Shown here one piece after another: positions 36,412 through 49,276 of a stretch of 64,000 bases of DNA. The notes beneath the pieces were generated by a model. That model was not told where the DNA came from, did not search any database, and was given only the letters and a program-made list of their open reading frames with translations. Position 1 is the first letter of the stretch. Each line of letters starts with the position of its first letter. This DNA comes from Ailurus styani (lineage: Eukaryota; Chordata; Mammalia; Carnivora; Ailuridae). The position numbers and the translations under genes are program-made. The stretch spans positions 1,947,961 to 2,011,960 of the forward strand of contig LNAC01000276.1 of the NCBI GenBank assembly GCA_002007465.1, given 5' to 3'.

Positions 36412-36960
36412 GATCTCTTACTCTTTAATAAAAAGCACAGAAATGGGTTTGGTGTGGGGATTCCAGAGCTGCAGTGTGGTTCAAGAATGTAGATGTACAA
36501 AACACTCTTGTTAGGCAGAACATTCCAAGGACTCAGAATTTATCTCCTAGTTGGTGGTCAAGGACCAGTGTTTTCTTTCTTAAGTGCAGAATTTGAGTAA
36601 CCAAAGCCTGCTGAATTAACACTCTAGTGTACACTTCCTGACCATGTCTAACCCAGTACAAAGCCTGCTTCTTTGATACCCACCCCCAGTCAACTGAAAG
36701 AAATCCAGTTCCTGTAGGTTCTTTCTACTATGCAATTTCTGAGATGTTCCATCGTTCCTCGTGCTAAGGAGTCACCCTATTGCAGGAAGTCTACAAATCT
36801 AATTTTGTTTAACAGCGAGTATTTCTCATGGGTTTTGACTGGTGGGCATTGACCTAGCCAATATATGTTTTTATTCTTACAAATGGATTAAGTAGTTTTA
36901 AAGGGGAAACTGCTTAACATTGTAAGGATATAAAAACTCACATTAAAAAAACCTAAAATA
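36412..36960. other. Intergenic DNA
   Basis: I see nothing assignable. Confidence 0.45.
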
Positions 36961-36961
36961 T

Positions 36962-37146
36962 GGGGACACCTGGGTGGCTCCGTCAGTTTAGTGTCTCCCC
37001 TCGGCTCAGGTCATGATCCTGAGTCCTGGAATCGAGTCCCGTATCAGGCTTCTTGCTCAATGGGAAGCCTGCTTCTCTCTCTCTCTGTGTCTGCCCCTTN
37101 GGAAGCCTGCTTCTCTCTCTCTCTGTGTCTGCCCCTTCCCCTGCTT

Positions 37147-37200
<54 letters not shown>

Positions 37201-37228
37201 AAATAAGTAAATAATCTTTAAAAAAACC
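36962..37228 (+). mobile_element. Can-SINE with (TC)n and an N-linked duplication
   Basis: Plus-strand copy. 37,063-37,099 is repeated at 37,101-37,137 across a single N at 37,100, and a (TC)n run follows at 37,150-37,197. The 37-bp duplication is probably an assembly error. Confidence 0.9.
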
Positions 37229-38745
37229 CAAAAAACTAAAATATGTATTATGACCTCAGAATGTGTGTCTAAAAAGATGAATTTACGGTGTTGTTTGGAC
37301 AGTCCGGAATTGTGTTAGAATTTTTTAACATATTCTTTCAGTACATGAAAGATAATGTTTTAAGTATACAGAAAATATAAAATCAGTTTTACTAGGACAT
37401 TTTCCAAGAATTAAGTACCAAAAAATTGTTTGACCAAAAAGCACAAATTATTTTGCAAACATAAAAATTGTAACTGAACACATTATCATTTAGAGATTGC
37501 ATTCAACTGCAACAGGAAACTCCCAAAATCTGCTTCATGTATTTACAAGGTACCTATTTCTCATATAGAATTGTCCAGAAATACAAAAGTACAAGGTAAA
37601 TGCAACCACTCAACATGCAATCAGGAAACAAAGTCCACTGTGTTTTCTGACACAGTTATAAATTTCAGAAGTTCCTATGGAGTCAAGTACACAGGGCCAC
37701 TGGACTAGGAAGATGTTAACGACACCAAGATGATATGGTTAAATTGGAGAAATGGGGGAGTGTCAGAAAAGATCACCAACCAAAAAATATTTAAGTCAGT
37801 GGCCTGGGTGGATGTGTTAGAGCTTGCAGGAAAATCTAAATTGTGGACATGTGAGAATGGAGGTGGACCCATGACAGGAGAGCTATGGGAGATGCCTGTG
37901 GATGGCACCAGCTCTGATGAAATGAAGTCAAAATTGATGTTGGGTTTGTAGACACTCTTGGTTAATGGGCCCAGAAGGCAGGAAAATCTGCTGGAAATTG
38001 GTGCTTAACCAAGCTCTGATGCATACATTTTACCCTACGATAGTTCCCCAAACTATGACATATTGTCCATTTCTGCCTTCCTGATCTCATGCAAAGTTTG
38101 CCTCTTTGCCATCTCTCCCCTGGGACAGTATGGGGAGTTTCTGAGAAGTGTGGTTCCCAGGCTAACCCACAGTGATACATCACAATCTCATCACAAAATA
38201 GCTACTCTAGCTTTTATCATATTCAAGTAACCAGGTCTCTCTTTTTAATTCAAAGCCATGTACCCAACTCCTGCCAAAAGCTAGGGGGAGCAAAAGTGGG
38301 CAAAAGAGGAAAGTAAGTCAGACGAGGGTGTCTTCATTCAGTAGCTTTACACTGAGGAATCTCTGCCAGAAAATAAAATACTGTGTCCACTAATTAGAAG
38401 ACATGCCAAACATGTATTTTTTTAAAATACTAAAGACTGAGAACCTCAAAAATACAGTTTTTCTTGGAAAGGAGGAAAGACAGAAGAGATGTCTGGTATA
38501 TTAATCCCACTATGTACAAGAAATAAAATTCCAGTGACACCAAAGTATCATTATCATAAATGCTTGAAACCTAATAAAAATTAGAAATAAAACAGATCTA
38601 AAAATCCCAAAGATTACATATTTAAAAATACACTTCAAAAGATCTATTGGTCCAAAAGACTATATAGGATAAAGAATTTCTGTGTAAATAACTCATAATT
38701 AAAACACTGTATCGAAAGTTATGTAAATTGACTGACAGGGTATAT
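37229..38745. other. AT-rich intergenic DNA
   Basis: Small ORFs (for example 37,730-37,951 plus and 37,962-38,183 minus) without recognisable domains. Confidence 0.45.
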
Positions 38746-39013
38746 AGTGGGTAAAATGGTGCCCCCCCCAAAAGATATATCCCCTCTGAATCTGTGAATG
38801 TGACTTTATTTGAAGAGTCCTTGCAGATGTAATAAGGATCTCAAGATGAGACCATCCTGGATTAGGGTGGGCACTGAATCCTGACACAAGTCCTTACAAG
38901 AAAAGGGGACAAAGCAGGTAGAAATGGTGTTGTTAAGACAGGGGCAGAAATTGGAATATCTATAAGCTAAGGGTTGCTGGTAGCCACCAGAAGCTTGTAA
39001 AGTGGCATGGATC

Positions 39014-39462
39014 GAGTTCCTCCTCAGAACCCTCATAAGGAACTTGTATATATTTTATTAGGGACAGAGAGAGGGGTGCCTGGGTGGCTCAGTCATTAAG
39101 CGTCCTGGGATTGAGCCCCACATTGGGCTCCCTGCTCAGTAGAGAGCCTGCTTCTCCCTCTCCTTCTGCTCCTCCCCCTGCCTGTGCTATGTCTCTCTTG
39201 CTGTCTCTCTCTCTCTCTCCCTCTCTGTCAAATAAATNGAGTTCCTCCTCAGAACCCTCATAAGGAACTTGTATATATTTTATTAGGGACAGAGAGAGGG
39301 GTGCCTGGGTGGCTCAGTCATTAAGCGTCCTGGGATTGAGCCCCACATTGGGCTCCCTGCTCAGTAGAGAGCCTGCTTCTCCCTCTCCTTCTGCTCCTCC
39401 CCCTGCCTGTGCTATGTCTCTTTTGCTGTCTCTCTCTCTCTCTCCCTCTCTGTCAAATAAAT
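39014..39462 (+). repeat. 224-bp direct duplication around a single N
   Basis: 39,014-39,237 is repeated at 39,239-39,462 with about one mismatch, joined by the N at 39,238. The copy includes part of the MLT1 LTR and most of a SINE. Read as an unmerged contig end. Confidence 0.92.
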
Positions 39463-39495
39463 AAATAAATAAATAAAAATAAAATCTTTTAAAAA
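39074..39495 (+). mobile_element. Can-SINE, shown twice by the duplication
   Basis: One SINE head lies at 39,074 and again at 39,299; only the second continues to a full tail at about 39,495. Probably one insertion in the real genome. Confidence 0.85.
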
Positions 39496-39499
39496 ATAG

Positions 39500-39668
39500 C
39501 ATAAGTGGGGGTGGGGTAGGGGAAACAGAGGGAGAGAGAGAATCTTAAGCAGGCTCCACACCCAGCGTGGAGCCCCACGTTGGGGCTCACTCTCACAACT
39601 CTTGAGATCATGACCTGAGCTGAAATCAAGAGTCGGATGCTTAACCATTTTAGCCACCCAGGGGCCCC
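39500..39668 (-). mobile_element. Can-SINE, minus
   Basis: Ends with TTTAGCCACCCAGGGGCCCC. It directly abuts the tail of the previous SINE. Confidence 0.85.
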
Positions 39669-39850
39669 AGAAGGAACCAATCTTAATGACACTTTGATTT
39701 CCAACTTCTAGCCTCCAGATCTAGAAGAGAATACATTTCTGTTTAAGTTACCAACTTTGTGGCAATTTGTTAGGGCTGCCTCGGCAAAGTAATACTTAAA
39801 GGAATTTTTATCTCCTAAATGTATTTCTTAGGAAAATTTAGAAATAACAC

Positions 39851-40026
39851 GGGGTGCCTGGGTGGCTCAGTTGGTTAAGTGTCTGCCTTCGGCTCAGGTC
39901 ATGATCTCAGGGTCCTGGTATTGAGTCCCGCAGTGGGCTCCCTGCTCAGTGGGGAGCCTGATTCTCCCTTTCTTCCCCCTTCTTGTGATCTTTCTCTCTG
40001 TCAAATAAATAAAATCTTTAAAAAAA
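39851..40026 (+). mobile_element. Can-SINE
   Basis: Plus-strand copy with head GGGTGCCTGGGTGGCTCAG, just downstream of the ZNF77-like finger exon. Confidence 0.93.
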
Positions 40027-40194
40027 TTGTAAATAATGTGATAGACGTCTACTTTAAGAGTAAGGCACTCATAAAAAAAAATAAGAGTAAGGCACTAATA
40101 AAGCCCACAATAGAAGGTGCTTATAAAAATTTTCTAATAGTATGCAATTTTTTGTGCACAGTAAGTGATGTAATTTACATGAAGGTTTTCCCAT

Positions 40195-40284
40195 ATTTAC
40201 TGACATAGAGTTTCCCTCCTGTGGGAATTCCTGTCTTCTTTTAAGGATAAGGGACTACAGAAGTCTTCCCCATACTGCTTACAT
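40195..40284 (-). pseudogene. Degenerate terminal zinc finger(s) beyond the stop
   Basis: In a shifted minus-strand frame directly after the stop, finger-like text continues (CKQYGEDF then SPLSL), with later finger positions decayed. One missing base near 40,285 turned CTC TAT AAA TGT into CTC TAA. This shows the array was once longer. Confidence 0.65.
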
Positions 40285-41326
40285 TTAGAGTTTCTCCCCA
40301 CTGTGAATTCTCACATGTCTTTGTAGGGATGAGAGTCTACTGAAGGCTTTACCACATTCCTTACACTCATGGGGTTTCTCTCTACTATGAGTTTTTAAAT
40401 GTCCTCGAAATGATGATGACCAACTGAAAGCTTTCCCACATTGCTTACATATATAGGGTTTCTCTCCAGTGTGAATTCTCACATGTGTTCTAAAGTAGGA
40501 GAGACTGCTGAAGGCTTTCTCACATTCATTACATGCATATGGTTTTTCTCCTGTGTGAGTTCGCCAATGTCCCTTAAAGGATGAGGGGGAACTGAAGGAT
40601 TTCCCGCATTGTTTATATTCATAAGGCTTTTCTCCAGAGTGTGTTCTCATGTGAATCCTAAGGTCAGAGGGCCAACTGTAGGCCTTCCCACATTCCACAC
40701 ATTTATAGGCTTTCTCTCCAGTGTGCATTCTTGCATGTATGATCAAGTAAAAAGAATGAAGAAAGGCTTTCCCACATTCTTTACATTCATAGGCTTTCTC
40801 TGTGCTGTGAACCTTCACATGTTTTCTAAGAGACGAGGGAGAAGAGAAGGATTTCTCACATTCTCTACAAGCATAGGGTTTCTCAACAGTATGAGTCTCC
40901 CTATGTGTCCATAGGTTTGAGGGGGATCTGAAGGTTTTCCCACACTTTTTACATCCATAAGGCTTCTCTCCAGTGTGGGTTCTTATATGGACCCTAAGTT
41001 TGGAGAAGTATATAAAGGCTTTTCCACATTCTTTACATGTGTGGGGTTTCTCTTCAGTGTGAGCTCTTATGTGTGCCCTAAATGATGAGTAACAAACAAA
41101 AGTTCTCCCACATTCCTTACACTGATGGGGTTTCTGTCCATGTTGAGGTGATGTTATGGGACTCTTTAGGGATGCAGTATCCATGATGGCTTTTTCAAAC
41201 TTAATGTATTCATAAACTTTTCCTCCAGTAGAAAGTCTCTTATCCCCAGTAAAATTTGAAATCTGGTTGGTTTGTCCACATTGATTACTTCCATTATTTT
41301 CTGAGGGTATCTCCACCACATGACAC
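40285..41326 (-). CDS. ZNF77: ZNF77-like gene, finger exon (10 C2H2 fingers)
   Basis: Minus-strand exon starting after the acceptor TTTTTAACAG at 41,327-41,336. The open part encodes CHVVEIPSENNGSNQCGQT, a decayed first finger region, then ten tandem C2H2 fingers with TGEKP-like linkers. Finger 7 reads YEYKQC, so its first zinc-binding cysteine is lost. The others keep C2H2. The array ends with SGEKL and a stop that cuts off at least one further degenerate finger. Such arrays bind DNA in the nucleus and usually act with an N-terminal KRAB box. Here the KRAB exon at 42,672-42,798 cannot be joined in frame by ancestral splicing, because the linker exon is broken. Gene name is inferred from KRAB wording, opposite strand and order relative to ZNF556; ZNF57 or a lineage-specific paralogue is possible. 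Whether it is still translated is open. Confidence 0.7.
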
Positions 41327-41640
41327 CTGTTAAAAATAGGCATCATGTTACCAATGATGAGCTAACAGTTCATTGATAGCTTTTAATGATGAATAGGATG
41401 ACATTTTTATCATTTTCAGTGAATGCATACATCTTCTGCCCTGTCAGAACTGTTCTAAAATGGTATATAAGCTGAATACTCTGACTGAGGGCTCAATTCC
41501 TTTACCAGTTCAGTATTTTTTACATACTGGATTTTGTTTCCTGATAGCTGTTTGCAGTGGAACTGTCTCAAATAATCAATATGTGCACCACTTTTATAAA
41601 ATTGGTGAAAATTCTCTGTGAATACCTAACATCTGATATA

Positions 41641-41652
41641 TACCTACATTTG

Positions 41653-41685
<33 letters not shown>

Positions 41686-41686
41686 T
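41641..41686. repeat. (CA)n microsatellite
   Basis: About 14 CA units in the last intron of the ZNF77-like gene. Confidence 0.95.
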
Positions 41687-41749
41687 ACTATCATGGCATA
41701 CTCAGACTCTCTCCCGAGACCTGCCTTCTCTCAAGTCTATGTCACTCAC

Positions 41750-41932
41750 CTCATATGTGTCCTCTGGTTCTTGTGCTGATGTTCAATGCTAGGGCATTTC
41801 CAGTTTTCACCTATAACGAAGAACCAGGAATATTTCTTCTGAATCTTACTATATTCCATCCATGTCATATTTCTTCCCTAAACATATAATATAGAGGATT
41901 TGACCTACTGATTTTAAGTTGAGTGTCATAAT
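41750..41932 (-). pseudogene. ZNF77: ZNF77-like gene, broken linker exon (exon 3 relic)
   Basis: Aligned by eye with exon 3 of the plus-strand gene. The donor is intact (GTGAGTGAC after CATATGAG) and the 3' half reads IGENWK...SIEHQHKNQR in the phase needed by the finger exon. The 5' half reads DTQLKIS in another frame. The relic is 183 rather than 184 bp, and the acceptor AG has become AT at 41,933-41,934. A splice-competent, in-frame exon is therefore no longer visible. Confidence 0.7.
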
Positions 41933-42591
41933 ATGAAAAATATCAACAAAACTTACTTTCTTTGGAAAGAACTGGCGAGACGAAGGCAAAAAAAATAAGT
42001 TGGAAATGTACATTTCTTTTCAAATAGTGATCCAAAAATTAAACAGATTTTATAAGGCAGGAGGTACTTTTGAGCAAAAAACACAACAAAGTTTGAAGAG
42101 TTTTGGCTATTTCAGGATATTGACAACAATAAGGATAAGAGGCCAAAATGGTGGGAAATTTACTGGAAATGCTTCCATGAAGATTGAGATTTATGGTGAC
42201 ATAAATGCCCTATTGTCAGGAAAGCAACATGGGAAGGAATTGGACAAAATGCACACACTCAATACTAACTTCAAAAGAGAAAATATGGAAGGTTTTTCAG
42301 AGTGAACAAGGACATTTGTGAGGATGGATGAAAAGTAAAAAAAAAAATGACACTAAGGTATCTGACAAAATTCAACTTCCTCAGGAAGAATAATTTATTT
42401 TTTAATTAATATTTCCAACTATAATGCTCATTCCTCTTAAGGCACAGAGTTTTAATCCTTCCAGAGGCTAAAAGCATTTAAGAGAGAAAGTAGCATGTTC
42501 AGATATGTATATTAGAAAGTTATTAAACTATATGCTCTACTACTGTGACCACATCTGTCTGTCTTTCTTAGCAATAAATTCCCATTGTTCA

Positions 42592-44600
<2,009 letters not shown>

Positions 44601-44602
44601 TG

Positions 44603-45889
44603 ACCTAGAGTGCAGGTCAGCAAGCTGTATGTAAAGGCCAGCACACCAGTGGAGGTCAGCAAGCTGTATGTAAAGGCCAGCACACCAGTGCAGGTCAGCA
44701 AGCTGTATGTAAAGGCCAGCACACCAGTGCAGGTCAGCAAGCTGTATGTAAAGGCCAGCACACCAGTGCAGGTCAGCAAGCTGTATGTAAAGGCCAGCAC
44801 ACCAGTGCAGGTCAGCAAGCTGTATGTAAAGGCCAGCACACCAGTGCAGGTCAGCAAGCTGTATGTAAAGGCCAGCACACCAGTGCAGGTCAGCAAGCTG
44901 TATGTAAAGGCCAGCACACCAGTGCAGGTCAGCAAGCTGTATGTAAAGGCCAGCACACCAGTGCAGGTCAGCAAGCTGTATGTAAAGGCCAGCACACCAG
45001 TGCAGGTCAGCAAGCTGTATGTAAAGGCCAGCACACCAGTGCAGGTCAGCAAGCTGTATGTAAAGGCCAGCACACCAGTGCAGGTCAGCAAGCTGTATGT
45101 AAAGGCCAGCACACCAGTGCAGGTCAGCAAGCTGTATGTAAAGGCCAGCACACCAGTGCAGGTCAGCAAGCTGTATGTAAAGGCCAGCACACCAGTGCAG
45201 GTCAGCAAGCTGTATGTAAAGGCCAGCACACCAGTGCAGGTCAGCAAGCTGTATGTAAAGGCCAGCACACCAGTGCAGGTCAGCAAGCTGTATGTAAAGG
45301 CCAGCACACCAGTGCAGGTCAGCAAGCTGTATGTAAAGGCCAGCACACCAGTGCAGGTCAGCAAGCTGTATGTAAAGGCCAGCACACCAGTGCAGGTCAG
45401 CAAGCTGTATGTAAAGGCCAGCACACCAGTGCAGGTCAGCAAGCTGTATGTAAAGGCCAGCACACCAGTGCAGGTCAGCAAGCTGTATGTAAAGGCCAGC
45501 ACACCAGTGCAGGTCAGCAAGCTGTATGTAAAGGCCAGCACACCAGTGCAGGTCAGCAAGCTGTATGTAAAGGCCAGCACACCAGTGCAGGTCAGCAAGC
45601 TGTATGTAAAGGCCAGCACACCAGTGCAGGTCAGCAAGCTGTATGTAAAGGCCAGCACACCAGTGCAGGTCAGCAAGCTGTATGTAAAGGCCAGCACACC
45701 GTTTAGGCTTTTCCGGCCATGTTCTTTCTGTTGCAACAGGCTCAGCTATGCCTTCAAAGCACTGAGGCCGCCACAGACAACATGTAAAGGAATGGCTGTG
45801 GGCTGTGTGCCAATAAAACTTTATTTACAAAATAAGTAGCAGGGTGGATCTGGCCTGTGGGCTGTGGTCTGCCAACCCCTGATCCAGAG
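44603..45889 (+). mobile_element. hAT-like non-autonomous DNA transposon
   Basis: Body at 45,701-45,881 contains AATAAAACTTTATTTACAAA and ends with TGCCAACCCCTG, the terminal inverted repeat matching the left end TGCAGGTCAGCAA. Imperfect 8-bp target-site duplications ACCTAGAG (44,603-44,610) and ATCCAGAG (45,882-45,889) fit the hAT superfamily. The left terminus has been amplified about 28-fold. Subfamily name not assigned. Confidence 0.75.
44611..45700. repeat. 39-bp minisatellite, about 28 copies
   Basis: The unit begins TGCAGGTCAGCAAGCTG, then TATGTAAAGGCCAGC and ACACCAG. Copies are almost all identical; the second unit carries a G instead of C next to AGGTCAGC. Because 39 is divisible by three, both strands stay open: a 409-codon plus frame (13-residue unit VSKLYVKASTPVQ) and a 390-codon minus frame (unit GVLAFTYSLLTCT). 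Neither looks like a real protein. The unit equals the left terminal repeat and subterminal DNA of the surrounding transposon. Confidence 0.97.
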
Positions 45890-46013
45890 TAGTGCTATCA
45901 GATGGGAAAACAGTACAGTGTATCTAAATTTGAATATTCCTTTGACCACCTTATAGTAAGTTAGTTGTATTGAAATTTATTTTAAATATATATATATTTA
46001 AAGATTTTATTTG

Positions 46014-46190
46014 TTGAGGCACCTGGGTGGCTCATTCGTTAAGCACCTGCCTTTGGCTCAGGTCGTGGTCCCAGGGTCCTGGGATTGAGTCCCGCATCGG
46101 GCTCCCTGCTTCTCCCTCTCCCTCTGCCTGCTGCTCTGCCTACTTGTGCTCTCTACCTCTCTCAAATAAATAGATAAAATCTTTAAAAAT
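46014..46190 (+). mobile_element. Can-SINE, first of a duplicated pair
   Basis: Plus-strand copy with the idiosyncratic head GGCTCATTCGTTAAGCACC. Confidence 0.9.
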
Positions 46191-46233
46191 AAAATAAAAT
46201 AATAAATATATATATATTTAAAGATTTTATTTG

Positions 46234-46427
46234 TAGAGGCACCTGGGTGGCTCATTCGTTAAGCACCTGCCTTCAGTTCAGGTCATGATCCCAGGGTCCT
46301 GGGATTGAGCCCCGCCTTGGGCTCCCTGCTTGGTGGGAAGCCTGCTTCTCCTTCTCCCACTCCCCCTGCTTGTGTTCCCTCTCTCGCTGTGTCTCTCTGT
46401 CAAGTAAATAAAATCTTTTTTAAAAAA
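46234..46427 (+). mobile_element. Can-SINE, second of a duplicated pair
   Basis: It shares the same unusual head and the same 5' flank (AAATATATATATATTTAAAG) as the copy 220 bases upstream, suggesting a tandem duplication followed by divergence. Confidence 0.9.
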
Positions 46428-46429
46428 TA

Positions 46430-46586
46430 AAGATTTTATTTGTGAGAGAGGATGAGCAAGGGGAGGGGAAGAAGGAGAAGCAGACTCTCTACTGAGCAGG
46501 GAGCCTGACACGGGGCTTGATCCCAGGAACCTGGGAGCACGATCATGACTTGAGCCAAAGGGCAGACGCTTAACACCAGGCATCCC
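46430..46586 (-). mobile_element. Can-SINE fragment, minus
   Basis: Starts AAAGATTTTATTTGTGAGAG and ends in a diverged CACCAGGCATCCC. Confidence 0.85.
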
Positions 46587-47149
46587 TCATTTTAATATTT
46601 TTTATTTTTCCCACTTAATTTTTTATTTTGCCCATTTCAGCATGTACCCAATTATTGAGATATTTTGTATTTTTGCCATACCACGTACTACAAATCTGGT
46701 ATGGATTTCACACATACAACCCAACTCCATTTCGACTAGCTGTATTTCGAAAGCACAAAAGCCTCATGTGTCCAGGGGCAACTGTAGTAGACAATGCAGA
46801 TCTGTGGAGTAGACTGTGAAGACTAGAAACCTGAAACATTCTCTTTACTTCAGACATCTTTGGGCTCCTTCTCCTAGCAAAACCCTTGTCTCAGGCGAAT
46901 TGCTTCTCTATATACCTCTAACTCTGATTCCTTCATTTGCTAAAAATCTGTTTAGGTGATAATTCCTACTACATGAATCTACAAAGGTACAGTGCTTTAA
47001 AAAAAAGAGGAAAATTCTGAACCAGCTGGGTCTTAAACTCTCATGGGGGAGGAAAAAAACCTGCTATAATCTAGATGAAGGCTAAGTGCAGTAAATAAAA
47101 TACAGTGAAGGCATATGGAATGAGAAGGTGAGCAAATCAAACTGGGGCA

Positions 47150-47505
47150 AGGTAAAATCAAAACAGGAAAAGTAACAACAGATCCATAAATCCGGAGAAC
47201 AAACTGATGGCTGCCAGAAGGGAAGGGGGTAGGAAGATGGGCAAAATGGGTGAAGAGGAGTGGGAGGTACAGGCTTCCAGAATAACTCATGGTGTTAGAA
47301 GGTACAGCATGGAAATATCATTGGTACTGTAATAGCTCCATAATCGTCACTGGTATTGTAATAGCTTCCTATGGTGACAGATGATGCTACACTTGTGAAT
47401 ATAATATAAAGCATAGTCTAACATACAGCCTGTGGAATCGAATCACCATGTGGTAAACCTGAAATTAATGTAACATTTTGTGTCAACTATACTTCAAAAA
47501 AACCC
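47150..47505 (+). mobile_element. Old L1 3' end, sense
   Basis: Typical text: TGATGGCTGCCAGAAGGGAA, TATGGTGACAGATGATGC, CTGAAATTAATGTAAC, GTCAACTATACTTC. L1MA/MB-type 3' UTR. Confidence 0.8.
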
Positions 47506-47594
47506 CAAAACAATAAAATAACCATCCAAGTAACACTGGAAAATCGATACCTCGCTTGATTTGTTTTTAAATACCACTGCATTTTTCAACTCTA

Positions 47595-47736
47595 AGAATT
47601 AGGAACCGAATGTCACAATTTCACCAAGTCTCTGTAAAGATTTCAAGTGCTGGTCAACCTCACCATGTCCCATCAGAGAGACACTGGAATCAAAGAACTC
47701 TGGTTCAGGTGGCACTGGAATCAAAGTGTCCTGAGG
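47595..47736 (-). pseudogene. Possible decayed KRAB-A exon
   Basis: On the minus strand, after GCCTCAG, the DNA starts GACACTTTGATTCC and contains AAATCTTTACAGAGAC at the place where a KRAB-A box has its LYRD codons. The match is nucleotide-level only, with broken frame. It lies in intron 1 of the ZNF77-like gene on the same strand. Weak call. Confidence 0.3.
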
Positions 47737-48035
47737 CAAGAGCAGAAAGACCATGTGTATCAGTGGGTTACAGATGAGCTGAAGGGTTTGAAAAAAGAGC
47801 AGTTGAATTAAAGAAGAAAGAAATGTAAAGGGCAAAATGAATGATATAAAAAGGAGTCTAAAAATATATCTCCTGAAAACTAATCAAATAGACAAATCTT
47901 TGACCATTTTCTTCAAGAAAAACAAAGCACAGGCAAATAAACTTACGAATGAAAACCCAGGCATGATTAGAAATGTTCTAGGAATTAAACATAAGAAGAG
48001 GGTAATGACCTACATTTTAAAATTCTGAGTACTTC

Positions 48036-48252
48036 TGGGCACCTGAGTGGCTCAGTCAGTTAAGCGTCCAACTCTTGATTTCAGCTCAGGTTGTGATCTC
48101 GGGGGTTGTGAGATCAAGCCCATGTCCGGCACCTTGCTCAGTGCAGAGTCTGCTAGTCCCTCTCCCTCTGCTCCTCCCCCTACTCAAAGGCACACACTCT
48201 CTCTCTCTCTCTAAAATGAATGTGAATAAATAAAATCTTTAAAAACAAATAT
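48036..48252 (+). mobile_element. Can-SINE with target-site duplication
   Basis: Flanked by ATTCTGAGTACTTC on both sides. Confidence 0.95.
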
Positions 48253-48311
48253 GTAAGATTCTGAGTACTTCCATAGTATTTAGTTGTTGAAAGTTTAAAG
48301 TACCTTAAAGA

Positions 48312-48527
48312 GGGCGCCTGGGTGGCTCAGTGGGTTAAAGCCTCTGCTTTCAGCTCAGGTCATGATCTCAGCGTCCTGGGATCGAGGCCCGCATCGGGCT
48401 CTCTGCTCGGCGGGGAGCCTGCTTCCTCCTCTCCCTGTCTCTGCCTGCCTCTCTGCCTACTTGTGATCTCTCTCTCTGTGTCAAATAAATAAATAAAATC
48501 TTTAAAAAAAAATAAAAATAAAAATAA
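48312..48527 (+). mobile_element. Can-SINE with target-site duplication
   Basis: Flanked by AAAGTACCTTAAAGA on both sides. Confidence 0.96.
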
Positions 48528-48857
48528 AGTACCTTAAAGAAAATAAGAGTGTTTTAAAATATTCATACACAAAAAAACCCAAAATCTCCAAGTTGTTTTA
48601 CGGACCAGTTGTACTAAAAACTAAAGGGATTAATAATTCTACATGTAGAACATAATTCCTTTTTGAGAGATATGCCAAGAGGAGACTAATATAACTTGGG
48701 GGGGGTATAAATATAACATTAAGAAATGTTAAAAAGTCTATAAAGAAAAACCCAAACACATACTATCCTAAATAGAGTAATGAATAATATGCATAATAAA
48801 CCACAACCAAGCCCATTTAATTTCAAGAATGCAAGAATGTCTAAAAATTGATCCACT

Positions 48858-49038
48858 GGGGCGCCTGGGTGGCTGTTGGTTAAGCATCTCCCTTTGGCTC
48901 AGGTCATGATCTCAGAGTCCTGGGATCCAGCCCCACATTGGGCTCCCAGTTCAGTGGGGCATCTGCTTTCCCCTCTCCCTCTACCCCACCCCAGCTCATG
49001 TTGTCTCCTTCAAATAAATGAATAAAAATCTTTTAAAA
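48858..49038 (+). mobile_element. Can-SINE
   Basis: Plus-strand copy with a short deletion in the head (GGTGGCTGTTGG). Flanked by AATTGATCCA and AACTGATCCA. Confidence 0.93.
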
Positions 49039-49276
49039 ACTGATCCATAAAGTAGTACATTTTACTCCATTGATAGAAAATAATAGAAAAATAAAAATTC
49101 ATGTCCTTACATCTTAAGTAATGAGAGCTATATTACTGTTTATTTTAATGTATAGCAACAGTTAATACACTGGAACTAGAAGGAACATGGCTAACTGTGG
49201 AAGACGGTGCATGAAAACACCTCCTGTTGAGAGAAAATTCTGTAGTAGTAACAGTTCCCTTGTCAAGAAGGCAACA

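Larger units (their letters stand above)
38748..39800 (+). mobile_element. MLT1-type LTR split by SINEs
   Basis: 38,748-39,060 carries TGTGAATGTGACTTTATTTG and GGATTAGGGTGGGC. 39,670-39,800 carries the LTR end (CTTCTAGCCTCCAGA, TTGTTAGGGCTGCC). Both match the MLT1 consensus as remembered. Two SINEs and an assembly duplication lie between. Confidence 0.75.

Noticed and set aside
40609..40914. Plus-strand 101-codon ORF
   Set aside because: Shadow of the minus-strand finger exon.
44611..45700. CRISPR-like array
   Set aside because: The 39-bp units are directly contiguous with no spacers, and the host is a mammal.
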